5,085 bases of DNA from Treponema sp. GTDB taxonomy: Bacteria > Spirochaetota > Spirochaetia > Treponematales > Treponemataceae. The stretch is from NCBI GenBank assembly GCA_017614655.1, contig JAGABO010000029.1, positions 1-5,085 of the forward strand, given 5' to 3'. The stretch's first letter is position 1, and each line of letters starts with the position of its first letter. Below are positions 1 to 5,085 of the stretch, in pieces. Under the pieces are notes generated by a model. That model did no database searches, had not been told where the DNA came from, and was given only the letters and a program-made list of their open reading frames with translations. The translations under genes were made by a program, and so were the position numbers.

Positions 1-21
1 GACGGCGAGTAGTTTTGGTTT

Positions 22-27
22 TCTAAT
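22..27 (+). promoter_or_regulatory. Possible -10 box for the L25 gene
   Basis: TCTAAT matches the sigma-70 type -10 consensus TATAAT at five of six positions and lies 28 bases before the L25 start, which would give a leader of roughly 20 bases. The matching -35 box would fall at or beyond the left edge of the window, so it cannot be checked. In AT-rich DNA such a hexamer can occur by chance; this is a weak call. Confidence 0.22.
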
Positions 28-42
28 CTGATTTTATTTAAT

Positions 43-47
43 GGGAG
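43..47 (+). promoter_or_regulatory. Ribosome binding site deciding the L25 start
   Basis: GGGAG ends 8 bases before the ATG at 56, a normal Shine-Dalgarno spacing. An in-frame ATG at 41 would give five extra residues, but it overlaps this site and has no purine-rich site of its own, since the bases before it are T-rich. The start at 56 is therefore preferred. Confidence 0.65.
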
Positions 48-55
48 TTCTAATT

Positions 56-610
56 ATGGAACAGATGGTGATTAATGCTAAGACTCGTACAGAATCTGGC
101 AAAAAGTATGCAAAGAAAATCCGCGGAACAGGTGTAATCCCGGCAGTTGCATACAATGAAAAGGGAGAGTCAATTCTTCTTGAAGTAAATGCAGCAGAGT
201 TTTCAAAAGTTTGGCGCTCAATTACAAAAACAACTCTTGTAACTCTTAAGATTGATGGAAAAGATAATAATGCATACATCAAGGATACAGAGTACGACAT
301 CAAGACAGACGCTAACCTTCATGCAGATTTCCACATTGTAAGCGGACAGAAGCCGATTACAGCAGTTCTTAAGATTCATTACAGCGGAACTCCGGCTGGT
401 GTTCTTAAGGGTGGATTCATGGTAAAACATGTTCCTGATGTAAAACTCAAGGCTCTTCCACAGGATATGCCTCAGTCAGTTACAGCTGATGTTTCAAAGG
501 TAGAAATCGGACAGAAGCTTACTGTTGCAGACCTTAACCTCGGAGATAAAGTTACTCTCCTTACAAAGCCTTCTGCAGTAGTTATTTCTGTAGCTCCTCC
601 GAAAAAATAA
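56..610 (+). CDS. rplY: 50S ribosomal protein L25, CTC/TL5 two-domain form
   Basis: This 184-residue protein is a large-subunit ribosomal protein that binds 5S rRNA. The N-terminal L25 domain (about residues 4-92) carries the expected pattern: Arg11, Gly15-Lys16, then Lys-Lys-Ile-Arg-Gly at 20-24 and Gly-Val-Ile-Pro-Ala-Val at 26-31. The second, beta-rich TL5 domain (about 97-182) shows the family signature GTPAGVLKGG at 111-120, followed by Asp-Val-Ser and Ile-Gly-Gln-Lys-Leu-Thr-Val-Ala-Asp-Leu. In this family the two-domain form is the long one, called CTC or TL5, as opposed to the short single-domain L25 of E. coli. The protein ends soon after the TL5 domain, without the acidic tail some homologues carry. 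The start at 56 is chosen for its ribosome binding site; the in-frame ATG at 41 is the alternative. Two TAA stops stand in tandem (608-613), and a strong terminator follows, so the gene can be expressed as a single-gene transcript. Identification is firm. Confidence 0.95.
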   Translation: MEQMVINAKTRTESGKKYAKKIRGTGVIPAVAYNEKGESILLEVNAAEFSKVWRSITKTTLVTLKIDGKDNNAYIKDTEYDIKTDANLHADFHIVSGQKPITAVLKIHYSGTPAGVLKGGFMVKHVPDVKLKALPQDMPQSVTADVSKVEIGQKLTVADLNLGDKVTLLTKPSAVVISVAPPKK

Positions 611-623
611 TAAGGGGTTCAGT

Positions 624-655
624 CAGGCTGTCTAAAAAGGCAGCCTGTTTTTTTT
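624..655 (+). terminator. Intrinsic terminator between rplY and tilS
   Basis: CAGGCTG (624-630) pairs perfectly with CAGCCTG (641-647). The stem extends inward by a T-G wobble (631/640) and a C-G pair (632/639), leaving a six-base loop TAAAAA (633-638). Eight T (648-655) follow directly. This is a textbook Rho-independent terminator for a + strand transcript; the opposite strand has no T-run after the stem. It begins 13 bases after the L25 stop. The base after the T-run is the A of the tilS start codon, so any transcript ending here would exclude tilS. Partial termination would make L25 mRNA more abundant than that of the three genes behind it. Confidence 0.88.
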
Positions 656-2038
656 ATGGGACAGATTATTTCCCTTTTCGAAGAAAAATTAAAATCAGCT
701 CTTAATAAAGCCGGCGTAACAGATTCAAGCAGGGTCGGTGTTGCGGTATCCGGTGGTGCAGATTCAATAAGTCTTTTATATTCGCTTTCCCGTGTATTAA
801 AAAAAGAAAATCTTTTTGCCGTAACGGTAAATCACAATATCAGAAAAAAAGAAGAAACCGAAGGGGATGCGCTTTTTGTTCAGGAAAGATGCTCTGCACT
901 TGGTGTTGAATGCAGGCGTTATGATATTGAACGCGGCCTTATAGAAAAAACGGCAGTTACAATGAAAACGGGAATGGAAGAGGCTGCCAGACGAAAAAGA
1001 TATGAAATCTTTTCTTCATTTATCACTGAATATTCACTTGACTTCCTCTGTCTTGCACACAATCTTGATGATTTTCTTGAAACAATGCTCATGAATTTTA
1101 TGCGCGGAACTTCTGTAAGAAGTATGGCAGGAATTCCTTTTAAGAGGGATAAATACATAAGGCCGCTTCTTCAGGTCAGGCGCTTTCAGATAGAAGAATA
1201 CCTTTCTGATCTTGGTGTTCCGTTTAGAACTGATTCAACAAACAGTGATTCATCTTATTTTAGAAATGCTGTAAGAAACAAACTGGTTCCCTTCCTTGAC
1301 GCAGGTTTTCCATCCTGGAGGAATGGACTTCTTCGTTCGGGAGAAAAACTTTCTGATGTATCAGATGCCCTTGATTTTATGCTTTCTGACGGGCAGGCAA
1401 AAGATGTTCTTTTTTTAGTGGACGGAAAAGAAAAAAAAGCAGAACTTTCTTACGAAAAACTGATTCTTTATCCAAAAGCCGTAAGAAACAGTTTTCTGCT
1501 TGAGGCAGTTTCCTTTGTTGGATCTGATACACGCATTTCCTATGATTTTCTTTCTGCTGTTCCTGAAGCCTTAAAAAAAGACGGCTCCTGTGTTTATTCT
1601 TCGGGCCTTGATTTTTTAAGAAAAGAAGGAAAAATTCATGTTTCAAAAGCTTTACAGAGGGCGACAGAAAAAGGATTTTTTGTTATTATAGAAGAAAGCG
1701 GTTTTTATGAAGCCGGGGAGCTTTCTTTTTCTGTAGAAAAAACTTCCGGCGGGATACTTCTTTCCTGCCGTGAGACCGAAACAGAAATAAAGGGACTTGA
1801 GTTTCCCTTTTGCGTAAAGAATCCGTCGGCTCACGAAAAACTCAGGCTGAAGGACGGAACTTTTGTTCCTTCTGTCAGGGTTTTGGAAAGCCTTGCTTCT
1901 CCAGATATAAGAAAGTGTGTCCCGGTTGTTGTTCCGCTTTCGGATAATGGTGCCTTTGAATGCATGGAATGTGCCTGTATCTGGGGAAAGCCGTTTGGAC
2001 TTAAGAACCGTTTTTCACACAGGATGGAAACTATATGA
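656..2038 (+). CDS. tilS: tRNA(Ile)-lysidine synthetase TilS
   Basis: TilS uses ATP to join lysine to C34 of the CAU-anticodon tRNA-Ile, changing its identity from Met to Ile so that it reads AUA; it acts in the cytoplasm and is usually essential. The 460-residue length suits the family. The PP-loop ATP site SGGADS is at 32-37, followed by Val-Asn-His-Asn-Ile-Arg (58-63), Gly-Met-Glu-Glu-Ala-Ala-Arg (106-112) and AHNLDDFLET (134-143). Next come Arg-Gly-Thr (150-152), Ile-Arg-Pro-Leu-Leu (168-172), Asp-Ser-Thr-Asn (193-196) and the TilS-typical Arg-Asn-x-x-Arg (203-207). The rest is divergent, but near the C-terminus Asp-Ile-Arg-Lys-Cys-Val-Pro-Val-Val resembles the TilS C-terminal domain. The family form of the fourth motif is close to AHHxDDQxET, so Asn136 and Phe140 are unusual. 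No in-frame start lies upstream before the TAA at 611, and no ATG, GTG or TTG lies between 656 and the PP-loop, so the start is fixed despite lacking a ribosome binding site. The end overlaps the next gene by four bases (ATGA). Confidence 0.95.
   Translation: MGQIISLFEEKLKSALNKAGVTDSSRVGVAVSGGADSISLLYSLSRVLKKENLFAVTVNHNIRKKEETEGDALFVQERCSALGVECRRYDIERGLIEKTAVTMKTGMEEAARRKRYEIFSSFITEYSLDFLCLAHNLDDFLETMLMNFMRGTSVRSMAGIPFKRDKYIRPLLQVRRFQIEEYLSDLGVPFRTDSTNSDSSYFRNAVRNKLVPFLDAGFPSWRNGLLRSGEKLSDVSDALDFMLSDGQAKDVLFLVDGKEKKAELSYEKLILYPKAVRNSFLLEAVSFVGSDTRISYDFLSAVPEALKKDGSCVYSSGLDFLRKEGKIHVSKALQRATEKGFFVIIEESGFYEAGELSFSVEKTSGGILLSCRETETEIKGLEFPFCVKNPSAHEKLRLKDGTFVPSVRVLESLASPDIRKCVPVVVPLSDNGAFECMECACIWGKPFGLKNRFSHRMETI
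2021..2024 (+). promoter_or_regulatory. Ribosome binding site for the TPR protein gene
   Basis: AGGA inside the last codons of tilS ends 10 bases before the ATG at 2035. Together with the ATGA stop-start overlap this fits translational coupling from tilS, with or without fresh initiation. Confidence 0.5.
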
Positions 2039-4134
2039 AAAAAATATTTCTGCTTCTTTTTTTTATACTGCAGCTGCCACTTTTTGCGTTAAAACCGGCT
2101 TCTTTTTCCCCTGACAGTCCGGAAGCTGCATTAAGGAAGAGTGCACTGCGTTCGCTTGAACTTGCAAAAGATTACCTCTCAAAAAAGAATTATGAAGCTG
2201 CTCTTTCTCAGGCACAGCTTGGTGCATCTTATGATGAAAATATATCTGACCTTTATTTTATAATGGCTCAGGCAAAAGAATTTACGGGCTGTATAAAAGC
2301 AGATGTTCTTCCTCTTGTTGCAAAAGCTCTTGAACTGGACAGCTGGGCAGACTATAACAGGGATAATGCCCGCCTTATGTATGCAGATCTTCTGTGTGAC
2401 ACCGGCCGCTTTTCTGAAACTATCGGAATACTGGATCAGAAACCGTCAATTTTTTCTGCCGATGCTGAATTTGTACGTGCAAAAGCCTATTACAGGCTTG
2501 GAGGTGATGATAATCTTCTTAAAGCAAGGGTAAAAATCGACGGAGCCAGAAGAATCTATCCTGCAGATACACGGTTTCCGCTGCTTTTCTTTAAATATGA
2601 AGATCCGGAAGATTCCAGTGCAGACGTAAAAAGAATTGCTTCTTTTTTTATAAGTCAGGTACGGGAGTATGTAGAAGTAAGTCCGGACAAAGATGCTGAA
2701 CTGGAAATATATGCAAGCCTTTTTGCCGAAGGAAAAGAGAAAGTTAATCTTTTAAAGTCATTTAAGGCCCGCGGTCTTTCCCATCCGCTTTATGCCCGAA
2801 GTGCTCTGGAAGCTGGTCTTATCTCCGGAACGGAAGCGTTTGATTATCTTTCGGTTTTTGCTTCGACTTCAATCAACTGGAAATATGTAACGGATCTTGT
2901 CTGTCTGCTTTTTAAAAGAGAAGAAAAGACTGCCGCAGAGGAATATTTTGCTTCTTACGCAGGAACTGTTGAATATGATATTACGCGTGACGGAATTACT
3001 GATGTTTTTATAAAATATTCGCGCGGAAGAGTTCAGGAAATCTTTTCTGATTTGAATCAGGACGGGCGCATAGACTGGACTTTAATCTGTGACTATGGAG
3101 TGCCTGTTTCGTGTACAGGAAACGGAAGCTGTGTTACCTGGGAAGAATATCCTTATGTTAAAACTGTAACCGGTCCTTATTCTGCAGACGGAAGGGATGT
3201 AAAATTTACTCTTCCTGCGGAAACTCTTTCGTGGTCGCCTGTGCGCATGGATATACTTCCTCTGTTTAAGGAAAAACTTTCCTGTGATTTTTATTTTCCG
3301 ACACTTACTTTTATTCCTCTTCCTGATTCCTTTGAACTTCTTGCAGCTTCTTCTGATTTTGAAATTCCGTCATCAGAGAGAAAGGGTGCTGTGATTAACT
3401 TTATGATCCTTGACAGCGAGATAAAGGAAGCTGTTTACAAAGCGGATGGAAAGACTTATGCATTTGCCCGTTTTGAAGGAAATGTTCCCGTTATGAGAAT
3501 ATGTGATGCTGACGGTGACGGTATTTTTGAAACAACAGAAGTTTATGGACTTGATGATGATAACCGCATGAATGTTCATTCTCTTGATGATGTCCGTTCG
3601 GTTACTACAAACATGTTCGGAGTTCCGAAAGACAATGCCTATTTCTATCTTAAATCTGTTCATATTGATACCGACCGGGATACGGTTCCTGATTTTTCCG
3701 AAGAGTATTTTGAAAACGGAGGAAAGACAACTTTCTACGATACTGATGCAGACGGAAAATGGAATGTAAGGCATACGCGATACGGGGACGGAAGGGAGGA
3801 AGCATCTTTTCTTGAAGTTCCTTCCGGTAAATCGGTTACAGTTTCTTCTAAAGACGGAAAGCCGTCTCTTATAACAGCCGGTGACGAAAAGTTTGCCGTT
3901 TCTAAAGACAGTGTTTATGATTTTTACTGGATAGGAAATTCTTTTGAATATTCAAAGGAGTTTTATGCTGAATGTGCGCGCCGTGCTTTACTTGAACTTT
4001 CTAAAACTCATACTCAGGGATATTCCATTATCGTTGAACATGAAGGTGAGCGTTTTCTTGCCGTAAGATGCGGAAGCCTCTGCTTTGGAAAATTTATACC
4101 TCAGGCTGATTACGGAAAGGAAAATGATGACTAG
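2035..4134 (+). CDS. Exported TPR protein with Asp-rich (EF-hand-like) loops
   Basis: I do not recognise this 699-residue protein as a named family. It begins with a clear Sec signal peptide: Met-Lys-Lys, a hydrophobic run to about residue 17, and a likely cut after Ala18. No lipobox cysteine is present, so a periplasmic or outer-membrane-associated location is inferred. Residues about 36-180 form a helical region with roughly four TPR-like units; the clearest are near 36-69, 111-140 and 146-180, with the usual small and aromatic residues (Lys-Asn-Tyr-Glu-Ala-Ala-Leu at 51-57). TPRs normally bind proteins. The second half looks beta-rich and has five Asp-rich loops: DITRDGITD (315), DLNQDGRID (339), DADGDGIFETTE (491), DTDRDTVPDFSE (545) and DTDADGKWN (569). 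The third fits a full 12-residue EF-hand loop with Glu at position 12. Such loops commonly bind calcium; that is inferred here. The gene overlaps tilS by four bases and the downstream protease gene by eight, suggesting a link to envelope proteolysis or assembly. The coding call is firm, the function unknown. Confidence 0.9.
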   Translation: MKKIFLLLFFILQLPLFALKPASFSPDSPEAALRKSALRSLELAKDYLSKKNYEAALSQAQLGASYDENISDLYFIMAQAKEFTGCIKADVLPLVAKALELDSWADYNRDNARLMYADLLCDTGRFSETIGILDQKPSIFSADAEFVRAKAYYRLGGDDNLLKARVKIDGARRIYPADTRFPLLFFKYEDPEDSSADVKRIASFFISQVREYVEVSPDKDAELEIYASLFAEGKEKVNLLKSFKARGLSHPLYARSALEAGLISGTEAFDYLSVFASTSINWKYVTDLVCLLFKREEKTAAEEYFASYAGTVEYDITRDGITDVFIKYSRGRVQEIFSDLNQDGRIDWTLICDYGVPVSCTGNGSCVTWEEYPYVKTVTGPYSADGRDVKFTLPAETLSWSPVRMDILPLFKEKLSCDFYFPTLTFIPLPDSFELLAASSDFEIPSSERKGAVINFMILDSEIKEAVYKADGKTYAFARFEGNVPVMRICDADGDGIFETTEVYGLDDDNRMNVHSLDDVRSVTTNMFGVPKDNAYFYLKSVHIDTDRDTVPDFSEEYFENGGKTTFYDTDADGKWNVRHTRYGDGREEASFLEVPSGKSVTVSSKDGKPSLITAGDEKFAVSKDSVYDFYWIGNSFEYSKEFYAECARRALLELSKTHTQGYSIIVEHEGERFLAVRCGSLCFGKFIPQADYGKENDD
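4117..4121 (+). promoter_or_regulatory. Ribosome binding site for the protease gene
   Basis: AAGGA lies inside the end of the TPR gene, 5 bases before the ATG at 4127 and only 2 bases before the ATG at 4124. The spacing favours 4127 as the start, although the two ATG codons are adjacent and in the same frame. Confidence 0.5.
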
Positions 4135-5085
4135 ATTTTTTATTTTGGCATTAAGTTTAGTTCTTCTTTTTTCATGTACTTCAACAAGTGCCCCTCCGGA
4201 AGTTTACAAAGCCGTAAATTATACCGAAGAAGATGCTGTAAATGATGAAATAATAAATGTCCGCTCTCTTATTAAGACAGAACCTGTATGTGCGCTCTGG
4301 CGTGCTTCTCTTATAATGAAAAATGCACCGTCTGTGGTGGAAGCTGCAAAGCTTTTTTCTGAGTGTGAACAGCAGGTTTACCTTCTTTATGAAGACGCAT
4401 ATAAAGCAGGGGATTATCTTTTATCTTTCCGTTTTTTAAAATCCATTGAAGCTGTTTCAAGTAATAAGACTCGTGCAGACGGTGTTTCTTCCGAAAAAGT
4501 ATTTTCCCTTTTAAAAAAATCTGTTCCGGGTTTTACTTCAGTTTTGCAGGCAGAAAAAAAAGTGAGTGATTTTATAAACGGCACGGTAACCGTATATGTT
4601 GATAAGGGAATTAAGATAGAAAGAGGACTCGGGTATACTGATGCGGTTCTTGGAAGCGGTTTTTTTATTTCTAAAGACGGCTATATAGTTACAAATCATC
4701 ATGTAATTTCTGACTGCGTAGATCCTGAATACGAAGGTTTTTCCCGTCTTTATATAAAACTTGCAGAAGATCCCGATACGCGAATTCCTGCTAAAGTAAT
4801 CGGCTATGATTCATCTCTGGACATTGCGCTTATTAAGGCAGAAGTGGAAGCTCCCTACGTATTTACACTGGGGTCTTCTTCTGATCTTGAAACTGGTACG
4901 GAAGTGTATGCCATCGGCTCTCCTCTTGGACTTGAGAAAACCATAACAAGAGGAATTATTTCTTCTACAGACAGACGGCTTATGCTTTCTGCAAAAGTAT
5001 TCCAGCTTGATGCTGCCGTTAACTCGGGAAACTCCGGCGGTCCGCTTATTGACGGTGCAGGAAGGGTTCAGGCTATTGTTTTTGC
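4127..5085 (+). CDS. Lipoprotein-type trypsin-like serine protease (HtrA/DegP-like), 3' end cut by window
   Basis: The visible 319 codons encode an S1C-type serine protease. A lipoprotein signal peptide opens it: Met-Thr-Arg, a hydrophobic stretch, then Leu-Leu-Phe-Ser-Cys with the lipid-bearing Cys at residue 17. Phe at -2 departs from the classical lipobox but fits the looser spirochaetal form. Residues about 18-145 are a mostly helical-looking region I cannot assign. The protease domain starts near 150, with Gly-Ser-Gly-Phe-Phe-Ile-Ser before the His motif. The full triad is present: His192 in Thr-Asn-His-His-Val, Asp232 in Ser-Ser-Leu-Asp-Ile-Ala-Leu-Ile, and Ser303 in Asn-Ser-Gly-Asn-Ser-Gly-Gly-Pro, so it should be active. 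Proteases of this family degrade or check misfolded envelope proteins. Whether a PDZ domain follows cannot be seen; the reading frame is still open at the edge. It overlaps the TPR gene by eight bases and is probably co-translated with it. The alternative start at 4124 adds one residue. The protease assignment is firm, the exact subgroup is not. Confidence 0.92.
   Translation, partial: MTRFFILALSLVLLFSCTSTSAPPEVYKAVNYTEEDAVNDEIINVRSLIKTEPVCALWRASLIMKNAPSVVEAAKLFSECEQQVYLLYEDAYKAGDYLLSFRFLKSIEAVSSNKTRADGVSSEKVFSLLKKSVPGFTSVLQAEKKVSDFINGTVTVYVDKGIKIERGLGYTDAVLGSGFFISKDGYIVTNHHVISDCVDPEYEGFSRLYIKLAEDPDTRIPAKVIGYDSSLDIALIKAEVEAPYVFTLGSSSDLETGTEVYAIGSPLGLEKTITRGIISSTDRRLMLSAKVFQLDAAVNSGNSGGPLIDGAGRVQAIVF

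Noticed and set aside
1..12. Possible end of an upstream gene (Asp-Gly-Glu-stop in frame 1)
   Set aside because: Only three codons are visible and they cannot be told from chance.
34..303. 89-residue open frame on the - strand across the L25 gene
   Set aside because: It is antisense to the conserved L25 domain, with no family resemblance.
525..552. Possible promoter for tilS inside the L25 gene (TTGCAG, 16-base gap, TAAAGT)
   Set aside because: The -10 match is only four of six and the site lies in conserved coding sequence; it is not strong enough to call.
1377..1646. 89-residue open frame on the - strand in tilS
   Set aside because: It is antisense to tilS and very rich in Lys, Leu and Phe from A/T runs, as expected of a shadow frame.
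2303..2533. 76-residue + strand open frame inside the TPR gene
   Set aside because: It is an alternative frame of the TPR region with no plausible start site or motif.
2977..3765. Assigning the Asp loops to a named family such as dockerin, VCBS/FG-GAP or thrombospondin type 3
   Set aside because: The loops share the Asp pattern, but the flanking residues do not fit any of these clearly enough by eye.
3373..3774. 133-residue open frame on the - strand
   Set aside because: It lies wholly inside the well-supported TPR gene, has no recognisable motif or ribosome binding site, and its composition reflects the opposite strand of the Asp-loop region.
3787..3800. Strong Shine-Dalgarno-like GGGAGGA inside the TPR gene
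   Set aside because: No start codon opening a credible frame follows at suitable distance; it encodes Gly-Arg-Glu-Glu in the TPR protein.

Overview
The window is almost entirely coding, with every supported gene on the + strand: ribosomal protein L25 (56-610), the tRNA(Ile)-lysidine synthetase TilS (656-2038), a large exported TPR protein with Asp-rich loops (2035-4134), and the first 319 codons of a lipoprotein-type trypsin-like (HtrA/DegP family) serine protease that runs off the right edge (4127-5085). The only real intergenic gap is 45 bases between L25 and tilS. I see no RNA genes, mobile elements, CRISPR arrays or long repeats.

The organism is a moderately AT-rich bacterium. A spirochaete, most likely a Treponema, fits best. 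The reasons are the CTC-type L25, the loose lipobox (Leu-Leu-Phe-Ser-Cys), the divergent proteins of the tilS-TPR-protease run, and the leaning toward CTT, AAA and GAA codons. This is inferred from gene character, not from a search, and I hold it at about 0.6.

Layout: bases 1-55 are a short leader with a possible -10 box and a good ribosome binding site for L25. L25 ends in tandem TAA stops, followed by a well-formed intrinsic terminator (stem 624-632/639-647, then eight T). The tilS ATG begins on the base right after that T-run, so tilS has no normal Shine-Dalgarno sequence. From there the genes are tightly linked: tilS and the TPR gene share ATGA, and the TPR gene overlaps the protease gene by 8 bases. 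The last three genes therefore look like one translationally coupled unit, reached by read-through of the terminator or from a promoter I could not identify.

Functionally the window joins translation (5S rRNA-binding L25; TilS, which sets the decoding of AUA codons) to two cell-envelope proteins (an exported TPR protein with probable calcium loops and a membrane-anchored protease). The first pair is standard housekeeping. The second pair is the less described part: the coupled genes suggest that the exported TPR protein and the lipoprotein protease may act together in the periplasm, but nothing in the sequence proves this.
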